Shown here piece by piece: positions 12,062 through 25,030 of a stretch of DNA of 64,000 nt. Numbering within the stretch: position 1 is the first letter of the stretch; each line of letters begins with the position of its first letter. Position numbers and translations under genes: made by a program. This DNA comes from Cyclina sinensis (lineage: Eukaryota; Mollusca; Bivalvia; Venerida; Veneridae): NCBI GenBank assembly GCA_012932295.1, contig JAAONU010000016.1:47337241-47401240 (forward strand), read 5' to 3'. The notes below the pieces were generated by a model, which made no database searches, had not been told where the DNA came from, and was given only the letters and a program-made list of their open reading frames with translations.

Positions 12062-15000
12062 ATGAAAGGACTAGTCGTGTGTTTGCTATTGTTTGCTGTG
12101 GTGGGAGCCGTACTTCCGAAACTTTCTAAAGGCTCGACGCTGGAACATTCAGAAAGGAGTAAACGGGATTCAGGTAATTATTTTAAATCATTTACTGAAA
12201 TAACTTATAGATAAATGGAATTATCGCATGATTTTCAAAGTCTTGGTTCCTTTGAATTTTAATTTATCCTCGTAGAATATTTTAGCCAAACAATCAAAAC
12301 ACATTACTATTTTTTGTCCGTCTTGTCAGATGAACTACGCACAGTAAAGAATTATGAGATTAATTGTTCATTAAACAGATAAGATATCAAGTTATAACTT
12401 TTGGAGAGTATGTAAGACAAAATGTTAATTTAACATAGATGAAGCTAAAAAGAGAACTGCTGCCCAGGGCATGAGGGCTTTCAACTCACCCAGCAAGAGG
12501 ACTCAGAACTTGTTGAAGAAGATAGATGAACATAACACCAACCTTGAACGAATTGCTGAACGGTAAGCAAAGAGAATTTCACGCTGAACGGTAGACTTAG
12601 AAATTTACTTGCTGAACAGTGTGTGTAGAGATTTGCTCACTGAACGGTAAGTGTAGAGATTTGCTCACTGAATACTACGTGTAGAGATTTGCTCACTGAA
12701 AAGTACGTGTTGAGATTTGCTCACTGAATAGTACGTGTAGATATTTGCTTACTGAACGGATACTGTAGAAACTTGCTCGCCGAACGGTAAGTTTAGAGAT
12801 TTTTTCTCTGAACAGTAAGCGTACAGACTTGCTCGATGAACAGTAAGCAAACAGGTTTGCTCGCTGAACGGTCAGTGTAGAGATTTGCTAGCTGAACAGT
12901 AAATGTTTAGATTTGCTAGCTGAACACAAAGCATACTGATTTGCTCTCTGAACAGTAAGCATACATATTTGCTAGCTGAACAGAAAGCATAAAGATTTTC
13001 TCTCTGAACAGTAATCATACAGATTTGCTAGCTGAATAGAAAGCATACAGATTTTCTCTCTGAACAGTAAGCATACAGATTTGCTTGCTGAACAGTAAGC
13101 ATACAGATTAAAGATTTTCTCTCTGAACAGTTATCATACAGATTTGCTAGCTGAATAGAAAGCATACAGATTACAGATTTTCTCTCTGAACAGTTATCAT
13201 ACAGATTTGCTAGCTGAATAGAAAGCATACAGATTTGCTAGCTGAACAGAAAGCCTACAGATTTGTTCGGTGAACAGAAAGCAAACACATTTGCTCACTG
13301 AACAGAAAGCATACAGATTTGTTCTCTAAACAGAAAGCATACAGATTTGTTCTCTAAACAGAAAGCATACAGATTTGCTCACTGAACAGAAAGCATACAG
13401 ATTTGCTAGCTGAACAGTAAGCAACAAACGGTCGCCTGAAATTTAGGTATGGGAAGAACACTAGACGATTACTAGAAGATGTATATTATATTATTCGTTT
13501 CAGCGTCGCTGGTGATGATGATAGTTTGCTGCACGTGCTCAGAGGACTGAATGTATTTACACGTGCTAGTGAAGATCCGGTTTGTTCAATGTCAATCGAC
13601 TGTTCGGACGAAAGTAACCGAAACTTCTTGGATGGTGTGGAATATAGGACCATGACAGGGATGTGTAATAATGTGGATAATTTTTCGTGGGGCATGGCGA
13701 GCATACAACATCTGAGACTGTTAGATGACGCATATGACAACGGTAAGAATTCTAATGAATTGAATTTAATACATGATTTTAGCAAACGTTGAAATATTTG
13801 TGTAAATTTTGCAATTTATTTGGTTTGCTTTATGTTATGTTTTATTGCTACAAATTGTATTGTAATGCTATATTTTGCATTGTAATGCTATATGTTGCAA
13901 TTTTAAAGCTAACTGTTATATTGTCATGCTATATGTTACATTGTTATGCTATTCGTTATGTTGTAATGCTATACGTTGTATTGTAATGCTATACGCTATA
14001 TTGTAATGCTATACGTTATATTGTAATGCTATACGTTATATTGTAACGCTATACGTTATATTGTAATGCTATACGCTAAATTGTAATGCTATACGTTATA
14101 TTGTAATGCTATACGCTATATTATAATGCTTAACGTTGTATTGTAATACTATACGTTATATTGTAATGCTATACGCTATATTCTAATGCTATACGTTATA
14201 TTGTAATGCTATACGTTATATTGTAATGCTATACGTTATATTGTAATGCTAGACGTTATATTGTAATGTTATACGTTATATTGTAACGCTATACGTTATA
14301 TTGTAATGCTATACGCTAAATTGTAATGCTATACGTTATATTGTAATGCTATACGTTATATTGTAATGCTAGACGTTATATTGTAATGCTATACGTTATA
14401 TTGTAACGCTATACGTTATATTGTAATGCTATATGCTAAATTGTAATGCTATACGTTATATTGTAATGCTATACGTTATATTGTAATGCTATACGTTGTA
14501 TTGTAATGCTATACGCTATATTGTAATGTTATACGCTATATTGTAATGCTATACGCTATATTGTAATGCTATTCGTTATGTTGTAATGCTGTTCGTTATG
14601 TTGTAATGCTATACGCTATATTGTAATGCTATACGCTATATTGTAATGCTATACGTTGTATTGTAATGCTATACGCTATATTGTAATGCTATACGCTATA
14701 TTGTAATGCTATACGCTATATTGTAATGCTATACGCTATATTGTAATGCTATACGTTATATTGTAATGCTATACGTTATATTGTAACGCTATACGTTATA
14801 TTGTAATGCTATATGCTAAATTGTAATGCTATACGTTATATTGTAATGCTATACGTTATATTGTAATGCTATACGCTATATTGTAATGCTATACGCTATA
14901 TTGTAATACTATACGTTATATTGTAATGCTATTCGTTATTTTGTAATGCTATACGCTATATTGAAATGCTATTCGTTATTTTGTGATGCTATACGCTATA

Positions 15001-18000
15001 TTGAAATGCTATTCGTTATGTTGTAATGCTATAAGTTATATTGTAATGCTATACGTTATATGGTAATGCTATATGTTATACTGTAATGTTATACGCTATA
15101 TTGTAATGCTATAAGTTATATTGTAATGCTATTCGTTATGTTGTAATGCTATAAGTTATACTGTAATGCTATATGTTATATGGTAATGCTATATGTTATA
15201 TTGTAATGTTATACGTTATACTGTAATGCTATATGTTATATTGTAATGCTATACGCTATATTGTAATGCTATTCGTTATGTTGTAATGCTATACGCTATA
15301 TTGTAATGCTATACGCTATATTGTAATGCTATACGTTATGTTGTAATGCTATACGCTATATTGTAATGCTATACGTTGTATTGTAATGCTATACGCTATA
15401 TTGTAATGCTATACGTTATATTGTAATGCTATACGCTATATTGTAATGCTATTCGTTATGTTGTAATGCTATACGTTATATTGTAATGCATACGTTATAT
15501 TGTAATGCTAGACATTATATTGTAATGCTATACGTTATATTGCAAACGTTATATTTAAATGATATACATTATACTGTAATGCTATACGCCATAGCTATAC
15601 GTTAACATCGTGAAGCACTGAAGGCCCGAGTCTACACTTCATCCAAAAAGAATGAAAAAATAAGGAAAAGAAACATTGAAGTTCTGCAAAATATAAACTG
15701 TGTTAACTATATTTTCTATTTAAAGATTGGTGAGCAAGGCTAAACAACATTTGTTTTAACTGAGTAGAAAACAATGTTAACAAAGAAAAATAAGAATTCG
15801 ATAATGATTTACTACAATTACAAGTGAAATTTCTTGAAATCAAATGTGAAAGTGAAAATAGCTTAAACACAAATATTCCAGGGAAATGGAACGCTCGAGA
15901 AGACAGCGTAACCGGAACGAGGCGGGATCCTGTCTCTCTTCCGTCTTCACGAAGCGTGAGTAATGCCGTCCACAGCACGTCTGAAACAAAGGGGGATAAC
16001 GACGTAGGAGTTTCGCTCGCACTGTTTTACTTTATGCAGTTTATTGATCACGACATTATCAAGACACCTGAAGGTAATCATTTATCTACAAGACCCTAAC
16101 CTATTGCCTATGTAGCCTCGATAAATAATAGTGTAATATGAAATTTCAGCGATGTGCCGTTTTAAAACCTTTTCATAGTGTAAGATCTGACAACGTTCGG
16201 ACATGAACTGTATATTTTTCTTACCAGAACTGTATTTTTTTTCAGGCACTGTCAGTAGTAGTATAGATTGCTGCGGGAATAGTACACGGTAAGTGTCTGT
16301 TCTGATAATAGTGTGGTAACCAATACTTGCCGGACGAGCGATACTCAAAATTTTTTAACAAGAAACTTTCACGATTTTCGTCTTATAAATTCTTATAATT
16401 TTAAGCTAAGCACAGACCAGACAGGATCTTTTCTGTTTTGTTTGTCAAAAGTCCCTGGTTAATCCTAACAATAAGCGTCGTCATTTCTTTTTGTTGACTA
16501 CAAATGACCCTTTATGACAGTTTTACAATCAGTTTACAGGATTATAAATCATTTTCAGTACTGGTGAAAACCACTTTTCAAAGATAAAATGGATTCCATA
16601 ATATTGACATACTAGTTAAACAGGATTTAGTTTACTCTTGTATCGTACATAATCATGATTGAAGATTGCTAAATTCGTCGTAATACGAATACGTTGTCTG
16701 AGAAAATATTTTGTTTTAATGGCTTTCAATATCATTGTTGCATGAACAATTGTGTCCTAATGGACAAATTAAATAAAAAACCATTTAGAACAGATAATCA
16801 ATTGCTCTGTTTATTTACCATAAACGGGTGCCCGAAGCGTTTTAGATTATGATACAACTTATATTCTATTAAAAAAACAAAAATATTATTATAATCTAGT
16901 TAAAATGATAAAAAGAATGTCACTTTTATTCAGTATTATTCTTTGCGAAAATATAGGGAAAATTGAAAAGCCTCAAATTTAAATATAATTAACGCGGTTA
17001 CATTTTTTTTTCAAACCAGAACAGGAAATGGGCAACGTTTTTCTCACTAGAACTATTGTTTCGACTTGAAGAAATATATAAATGTACTATGCTCAGAGCT
17101 TTACACGACTAGCTCTTTTAAATAACCATTCTTATTTAAATCGAAAGGATTTTTTTCTAGCGCCTTTTGCCTGCCAATTGTTGTTGCCGAATCGGACAAC
17201 GATGAGTACTTTGAGACTGGATATTGCATGGATGCGAGACGTTCCTTTACCGTACTACGGTGCGACGACGGTACGGTGTTTATACTTTAGAAAATGCTGG
17301 AATGTAACATTACACTGCAAAATGAATCGCGAATTTTAAATTTATCACTGTAAATTCGTAGATTTGATATTTATCAGTATTTTTTATGGTTTCTTAATGA
17401 TATTTTCTTACAGATTCAGGTTTCCAAAATCAGATAAATGATATAACGGCCTACATTGACGCCAGTATGGTATATGGTTCGAGCACTGAAGAATCGGACA
17501 CTCTCAGATCTGGTGTTGGCGGTATACCTTACTTTTATTTGTACCACGATAAACGTTTGTATAAGAATGGATCTGTTAGTATCATTTTTTCTTTGTCGGC
17601 TAGGCTTTTTTGTTAAACCTTTTCACACCAGAGACCGATATGGTAATACCTCACTAACTAGCAAAGACATTGATTTTAAACTTTAATTTCGTAATGAAAG
17701 GCACGTTTTGGTACTTTTGCAGATAAGTTGATAAGTTTATAGACCTTTTGTATAACAGTAAGAAAATGGCGATAAAATGTTTAGTGGTTAAAAGTTATGA
17801 TCAGGCACTGTCAATAGTAATATTATATGTTAATATAATACAGCCATGGCGTCCCATAGTCGCTTTTGAAAAATGTTATTGGCATTAAAATTACTCAAGC
17901 GGTCCTTTTTACGTTTCAGGCTACCTTGTGACGTCAACAGCTGAATTCATGCCAGAAGCGGAAGACCCGAGTGATCTCCCTTGTGACGTTGATGATCCGT

Positions 18001-21000
18001 CATTTTGTTTTGAATCAGGTATGTTATATTTTAAATTGTTGATGGTTTTCTGGTTAATTCTCAATGAATTTGGTATAACAAAGATACTCGCTTCACTGAG
18101 GACGGAACTTATTCAATGAAATTAGGACTATTCGAGTTCTGTAATCTGCTTATAGAATTTGCCTTGAGGTCATAATAAACTCCAAGACAATCATTTAGGG
18201 GCTATTACGCTTGAATATGTAAACTTTTGTATAGTAAATACCAACGTCCACCGATTACAAAACCAGAACTAAAAATATGTAAAAGAATTCAGCAGATAGT
18301 AGACAAACTTAATAACAGGTACTGCAATTTAAAGAGAACAGTGCACATACATCATGTCTAGACGTCATCATTAAGACACATAACTTGTAGGAAGTGTATT
18401 GTCTTTCAAATTAAAGAAAGTCAAAATTTATTTTTCAAGGCGACACACGTGCTAACATTCATCCGGGCCTCACTACCTTCCACACTGTATTTGTTCGGGA
18501 ACATAACAGGATTGCCAAGTACCTAGGGACTGTCAACGAAGATTGGTCAGACGACAAAATCTTCCAAGAGACAAGAAAAATAGTCGCTGCAGAAATTCAA
18601 CATATCACCTTCAAGTACGTACACGTGGTCTCTTTCAATATGGAAAAGAAAAGAAAAATATAATAAGCCCTTTTTGAATCTAATTAGGTACTATATTTGT
18701 TCCACATTTATCAACTGAGGCCTGTTTGTTTGTGGTAAGGTTTTTGTTTATAAGGTAAACATGCAAGAACAACATGTCTCCTTATTGCATATAAATAAAA
18801 AGGAAATAAAGAGAGCTAGCCAATAAGATTGTGAAAAAAGGTCATTTTGTACTATGGATCATTTCTTCCTGTAATAACTAACAACCGTCAGACCTTTATA
18901 CAGGTTTTACTGATGGGTAGCCTAATCCTTTCGTTTATTTCAGTGAGATGTTACCGGCCATGTTGGACACTGACACTGTGGCAAGTTATGGTCTTTATGA
19001 CAACTACGTTTACAACTCGTCTCAGGACGCTTCCATCATCCAGGCCTTCTCAATCGCTTACAGGTACTCTTTCAGTCTCTTAAACAGTAATATCCCTTTT
19101 TTAACCATACACCCACCCACTCAAAGCCCGGAAATATCTTTTTTGGGTCTTTGCACTCACTGTTTGAAAAAAAAAGGTTTCAAATCCAATTGATAATAAC
19201 TAAAAATTACACCGTCCGATTTTTACATTTCAATTTCTTATGTAAAATCAGAATTGCTTTATTTCTATGAAGGTACTGTGGGTAAACTACCCCCGAAAGA
19301 TTTCATGTTAAGGTAGAACTTGGTAAACTTTGATGTTTTTAAGGACATGTTGCTTTAAAGTGAAGCTTCCGTTTCAATCTGACTAAATTTTAGTAAGTTA
19401 TCAACGTTTTCTATTCGTTTAATTTTGATTCTTTTGAAATTTCTTTCCGGTTCGCAGCATAGCTCACTTCTAAGTTAACCAACTGTGCTTTCGTGACAAA
19501 ATTGTCTCCCTTGAATCATGATTGAGCATGTAAACACAGGTCCTAAATGTGTACCTGATCATACAATGTTATAAACTTATCTGCTAAGAAAAAGAAAAAT
19601 TCTTATGTTTTTGTTGTTGTTTTTTTTTTCAAAATTTATGTAAACCAGATATCATAATATGATGCCGTCAACTCTGCACATGACGTCACAGGAAGGCGAC
19701 TCTTATCTGAACACCGGTTCACACGACCAGGAGGACGCTTACCAATCACCTTCTTACCTGTTTGAAAACAACTACCAGGGAATTGACAAGATATCTCTTG
19801 GTCTCGCCTTTAACAAGTGCCCTTATGTAGACAGGTAAATTCTTGTATAATTTTTTTCTTGTAAGGTATTATTTAGATTCTGTCCTCTTTACAAGATGGA
19901 AATCGATTTTTTTTATATTTTCTTGGGCTTTAAACCCCAAGGACATTTGCGGAGATGTCCGAGATGGTACAAATAACCCCCTGACGAAATGTCGAAAATA
20001 ACCTGTTACAGAAAATTATTGCCCTTATTCAGTAAGAGAAATACACGAAGTTCTTAGAACAAAGTCTAATTATTGAAACAATTTAGGCCTATACATGTGG
20101 CCTCTTTAACTCGGATATCTCCTATAGTAGTGGACCGAGACCTACCGATTAATTTGGTGGTTTTGAAAACAATTTATGTCAACACAATGATCTTTGTGTA
20201 TTTTGTAATAAAAGCGAATAAATCATTTATTTAGTGGGTTAATCTCAAATTTTGTGCAGTAATTTGAAATGAGTGTTGGTAGGGGTTAGTCAGAAACAGC
20301 TTAAGGCTACAGAATTCAAACAGCGAGCATAGCTTGGTGTAAAATCTTTGTAATTTAGCAATTAAATTACATTAAAGTTTCAAATTCACCAGACAGAAAT
20401 GAAATAGATCTTTTTAATGGCATCGGAAATGTGTGTACATTTGAAAGGTATAAGTTAATTTAATATTACAGGATCTTCAATCAATGATTCTTTAAATATT
20501 TCCCAAAAGGCATGTCTCTGGTTTTTATTTACTGCCACTAGTGAATGTTTTGTCAGTTGGCGTTCTCATGGTTCTCTGAGACACAATTCATAGAAATTGT
20601 ATAGGTAGATATTTTTAATTATGTTAAGCACTATTGAACTGATTGAACTGATTTACTTAGTAATATTGCAGAATGATGAACGACGCAGCACGGAATAAGT
20701 TACTAATTGATGATAATGGTGACTCTTTCGACCTCGCAACCCTAAACATTGAGAGAGGTCGGGAGTGGGGAACGCCGGCTTACACCGAATACCGGTCTCT
20801 CTGTGGTGTAGGTGACGTCACAGACTGGGAGGACCTCAGCAACACACATACTGATGACGTCATAACAAAACTGCAAACTGTTTACGAGTACGTCTTGTTT
20901 TTGTTAAGATTAATTGGTATTACTCAGATAGCAAAGGCAAATACTAGTAACCGGAGTTTGGAAGTTCAAATATTATCTTTTGATTTGGCTTTCCTTCCGC

Positions 21001-23377
21001 CGCAAGCGTGTGGAGATAGTAGCTCTTACCTCTATATAAATTTACTAAAAGTTAAATAAACGTTTTTATTTTATGCCTACCAATGAAATATAAGGAAATA
21101 TCAGTGAAATAAAAGTGATAATCCACTGTTATGAATCAGTGAAATTATCATTTTGATAATACACTGTTTGTGCCGAAACTACTTTCCCCACCACGTAAAT
21201 ACAAGATAATCCGCTGTATTTCAGACAGTGACAGCGAGCGAAATTTATTTACCTTTTTAAATCCAGTTATAATATTGAATTCCTGAGCCTAACTAATTGT
21301 GAACAATGATGAAATTCGCCATAAATTATTTAAAATGTCTGATTTGTTTACATAACTCACATGGACAATATCCAATATGGCCGACTTTCAATTCAATTGA
21401 TTGAATATTACTCGGTATTAATCCGCTTTTATAATTAAAGTATGTATGGCTAAAATTCAATAAATATTGATAAGCTGTGTAGAGAAAAATAAATGTTATC
21501 TGATGAAAGTGTATTCAGTTTATTTCAGCACAAGTAAAGTTATCATATGTATTGGAGATTGTCTGCACTTTTTTAGTGCGGAGTAACCAAAGTACGCATT
21601 AACTGATTTGGGGCTCACCATGGGGAATTAATTGAAGGCCTTGATTAAAAATGTCATAAAATACCCATTTTTGACGTGTTGGCATAAAATAAAAAGAAAA
21701 TTTGTTTGTTTTTTAGTGGAAGATGGGAATTAATTTCATCTCGTGAACACCATATGTTTATATTTTCACTCGTGGCTGCGCCATTCGTGAAAATATCACA
21801 TATGGTGTTCACTCGATGAAATCAATTGTCATCTTCCACAAAAACAAACAAATATCCTCTATGTCTTTAGTTGATAAACCACCTCCCTATCTTTCCCGCA
21901 CCCCCCTCACCCCCTAAAAAAAGGGAAAAAAATTATGGATAGCGTTACTTTATTAGAACTCAACTTTACATAGATTACATAGATTCCTGGTATTAGAAAC
22001 GAGAAGTACAACACGAGTGTTCAGTAATAAACGACAAGAGAAGAAATTAGATGTATTTTAGATCTACTAGAGAAATTTCATGATTTGCGAAACGAACGTG
22101 AAACTATTTCACCATATTGTTTTCAAGTAGGTAAGACTGACTGACTACATTTTGAATTGAAGTTCCTTTTATCTATACAACATATTCATTCTTATTTTGT
22201 CTTGCAGTGACCCAAGAGACATTGACCTATGGACAGGTGTTGTGACAGAAACTACAGTGGGCTCCTCTATTTCCGGCCCCACCCAGTCATGTCTGGTTGC
22301 TATGCAGTTTGCAAACATAAAATATGGCGACAGGTTCTGGTATGAAACAACAGATTCTATAGGATTTTCTGCAGGTGGGCGTTAATGATTTTCCAAGGGT
22401 TGGATTCCCGGAGTTAAATCTGAGTTGGAATCCTTTTGGGGTACATTTTAAGGTCGTAGACGTATATATTTTCAGAGTTGCCGCCCGTAACTGATAATAA
22501 TTCTAGTCGGGTCCGGCAAGGAATGTCCCGCCACTTACCAATGGAGTCATTGTACCAATGTTTAATATTTGTTCATATGTAGGAACAATTTATTTGTTGT
22601 TTAAACTTAATCTTTCATATAAAACTTTTAAATAGGGATAATATTTTTATTTAGCCATGTTTTTCATCGATATAGATGTCTGTTGCGGTATGCATTGGTA
22701 TTTAGTTAATTACGTGTGTTTGACTTTAACCATTTCCAAGCAGATCAGCTGTCCGAAATAAAGAAAGTGACCCTTGCAAGGATATTGTGCGACAACCTGG
22801 AAGTTTCTCAGTTGCCCTCTGAGGTCTTCAAGGCAACATCAACTTGGTGAGTACGACGGGACGGCCGTTCTTTAATCCGCGATATCTTTCCTCAGTTTGT
22901 ATTTTTTTTACAATTATTATATTTCTTAGAAAATTTGAATGGTTAAAAACTGTATCATACAGACACATCTTCAGCAGGTAAAGACAATACACAGTGGACT
23001 GACAATGTTGCATTTATTTCACATGCTAAAAGTTTTACTGTAAGAATACTGTATCTCTATTTATTGGCGTTTTTCCAGATAAATTTAGAAAAATTATCAT
23101 AAAAGGCATGTGCGAACTAAATCTTCAGCTTATACGTTTATTTTTCCATTCTTGTGGGCAAAGCTTCAAACATTCTAACGCAGTAAGGGTTTAATCATTT
23201 CCTAAACGTTTTAAGTCAAAACAAAGTTCTCGAGTCTAGGGAAATAATTCTTTTCAACACTGGTAAAACGTTGGTTTAAGTAAGCCATTTGTCTCATAGT
23301 ACATTTAAAATTACAGGACCGACTGTTCGTCTATTACTGAAATGGATTTGAGTCAGTGGGGTGAAGACAAGAAGTGA
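12062..23377 (+). CDS. Secreted animal haem peroxidase (MPO/peroxinectin-like), 15 exons, 684 aa
   Basis: Exons: 12062-12173, 12439-12562, 13504-13742, 15882-16073, 16246-16288, 17161-17270, 17414-17521, 17920-18018, 18440-18614, 18944-19063, 19649-19834, 20672-20887, 22208-22374, 22744-22846, 23317-23377. All introns are GT/AG and the phases agree throughout. The start ATG opens a signal peptide (residues 1 to about 17), followed by a short propeptide with a dibasic RSKR site near residue 35, so export and proteolytic maturation are likely. The peroxidase domain runs from about residue 95 to the end: [10 protein letters not shown] near 120, distal FIDHDI (Asp214, His215), calcium-loop [11 protein letters not shown] (287-297), [11 protein letters not shown] (catalytic Arg346), REHNR (362-366) and [10 protein letters not shown] (Asn528). 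The family oxidises halides or phenols with hydrogen peroxide, in immunity or matrix cross-linking. Oddities are Ile349 where haem-linking Glu is expected, and RYHNMMP (441-447) where RFGH-like proximal histidine sequence is usual. Substrate and orthology are not resolved. Confidence 0.93.
12563..13430. repeat. 28-bp minisatellite in peroxidase intron 2, containing splice-donor-like units
   Basis: About 30 units of CTGAACAGTAAGCATACAGA plus TTTGCTAG. The first unit is continuous with the end of exon 2 (TTGCTGAACG/GTAAGC), so the array carries copies of the authentic 5' splice site. Units at 12645 and 12785 contain CGGTAAGT, a better donor match than the real one. In the right part, units alternate in pairs and some carry a 7-bp insertion. 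Confidence 0.93.
13855..15605. repeat. 20-bp minisatellite in peroxidase intron 3, about 86 units
   Basis: The unit TTGTAATGCTATACGTTATA repeats with almost perfect 20-bp register. Variants have GCTATA, GTTGTA or ATTCGTTATG in the second half. It fills about 1.75 kb of the 2.14 kb intron between exons 3 and 4. Confidence 0.96.
21058..21852. mobile_element. Composite foldback repeat, copy 2 (in peroxidase intron 12)
   Basis: Inverted relative to the copy at 1-1832 and lacking the hAT-like insert. It begins near TTTTTATTTTATGCCTACC and has the matching inverted motif near 21672-21692. It ends in an approximately 150-bp hairpin bounded by ATTTGTTTGTTTTT arms (21697-21851). It lies between exons 12 and 13 without touching splice signals. 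Confidence 0.8.
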
Positions 23378-23631
23378 CCTGACAGAGCTTATCACAGACA
23401 CAGAAACTGTGGAAAAATGAGGGGGAAAACTGACCAGTCAAACCTATACACAGCTTGACCTTCGAGAGAAAAAACTTTTTACGTCTGTTGATATATTGTT
23501 TTATAGATTTTTAAAATTAAAAATAATAATTAGCGATGCTACCATTTGGAATTATTTTATATTTAAAACAGGAAAGCTTTTAATTAAACTTTTACCATTT
23601 TTTATTTTTGTATAAAATTTATATCATTCAA

Positions 23632-23637
23632 AATAAA
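23632..23637 (+). terminator. Candidate polyadenylation signal of the peroxidase gene
   Basis: AATAAA occurs about 255 bp after the peroxidase stop codon in AT-rich sequence. It is the first canonical hexamer seen downstream of the stop. Confidence 0.4.
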
Positions 23638-23639
23638 TA

Positions 23640-24200
23640 TTTTATTTGTTCGTGTCGTTAAAATATTGTTTTTTGTACATAGGAACTGTTTCACGAAAGT
23701 TTCGGAAGTTTGAATCTTCAAACTCCACAAAGAGTTACTTCCCCTACGATATCTGTAATGTAGCGTAACGTGACGTAAACGGTGTTTCCAATTTGTTGAA
23801 TCTTTGCAAGGAATTTGAAAAAAAAGATATATGTGCTCGAACTCTGTTCGTGTCAAGTTGAAATTAAGACAACGCATTTCACGAGGTGACACATCATCGA
23901 AATACCCACGACACTTTATTCAGTTACCAGTGAGAGTAACGTAATTGGTCGCACGTGGGTAATGACACAATGAAGTTGACGTTTCATATTACATCACAAG
24001 ACATTTTTACATTTGAACGATGTTTATACACAGAGGAGGCCTGAATACCTTCATCGAGTAAACAAAACAAAATAAAAAAAATAAATAAATAAAAACATGC
24101 ATCTGAAAAATCATTTCTTGTATAAAACAGGTATACTCAGTCACAATCTATATTAGGTGAAACAAGGAAAGAGCATCTCAGAACAGACGAAATATACACC
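23640..24200. other. Intergenic sequence after the peroxidase gene
   Basis: AT-rich, no supported gene. Confidence 0.45.
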
Positions 24201-25015
24201 CATCAGCCTAGGCTGTGAACTGATGATCAAGTTATGCTCTGGACAAAAAAAAACAACAACAAAACAAACATAATAAAACCAAAGAAACTAAGTTAACTTA
24301 AAACTGGATAAAGTAGAGTTATTCTTCTTGGGCAATGCACTTCTCCTTGTCACTAGCTATCTATATTTTAAGCTTCACATCAACTCACTTCAAAGTTTTA
24401 AAGTACATGTAATGTTCCGGACAAAAAAGTTATTAAGAACGGAGATACATGTAATTAAAAATTGGACCAGAAAGAGTTATGGTTCTTGTGCGCTGCAATT
24501 CTACTTCTTACCATCTATCTTTATACTGAAAGAATCTGGAACGAATTACCGACCCAGATTAAGATTACCCCAACTGTACCAGCATCAGTGGATTGAACTA
24601 GTTTTATAAGTTTTAAATGTTCACAATAAATCTTTAAGTAAGACCTCTAGTAAAAATCTTGTTTACTTTGTTTTTATCTTTTACAATTCTAACGTTCCCG
24701 AGACGCGCCTGCCTAGTATAGTCAGTATTGATGTTTGGCAGTAATAAATTGAAGTTCAAGGGCAGTCCCTTTTATAGTGTCCAAGTTATGCTCCAGACAA
24801 AACAAAAAAAAATCATTAAAGATTAAAGAAGGGGAGCTTACTCAAAACATGGATAAGGAAGAGTTATGATGTTTTGCCACCACACTTCTCCTTGTCGCAG
24901 CTATCTATTATTCAGGTTCGCATCAATACACTCCGCATATATAAAGTTATGCCCTGGTCAAAAAAATAAACAATAAAAAAATATATATAATAAAAGGGAG
25001 ATAATTCAAAATCTG
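24200..25015. repeat. Degenerate tandem repeat around AGTTATGCTCTGGACAAAA
   Basis: The phrases AGTTATGCTC(C/T)GGACAAA, CTGGAT(A/T)A and CACTTCTCCTTGTC recur at 24231, 24345, 24787, 24888 and 24951 in the same order. Units are roughly 150-200 bp and diverged. No coding signal except the LINE remnant listed separately. Confidence 0.55.
24480..24760 (+). pseudogene. Non-LTR retrotransposon 3' end (C-terminal RT tail)
   Basis: A frame at 24536-24604 reads WNELPTQIKITPTVPASVD then a stop, the typical closing WN-LP block of LINE reverse-transcriptase proteins. The following non-coding tail, with GCGCCTGCCTAGTATAGTCA near 24705-24724, is repeated in inverted orientation at 29290-29520. Heavily 5' truncated. 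Confidence 0.65.
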
Positions 25016-25030
25016 GATTAGCGGGGGGCG

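Noticed and set aside
15703..16099. Open frames on both strands around peroxidase exon 4
   Set aside because: Only 15882-16073 is coding on the plus strand. The minus-strand frames are antisense shadows without recognisable domains.
17082..17339. Open frame overlapping peroxidase exon 6 ([15 protein letters not shown]...)
   Set aside because: Wrong frame. The +1-shifted frame gives [10 protein letters not shown] and RRSFTVLRC, which fits the peroxidase family and the splice phases on both sides.
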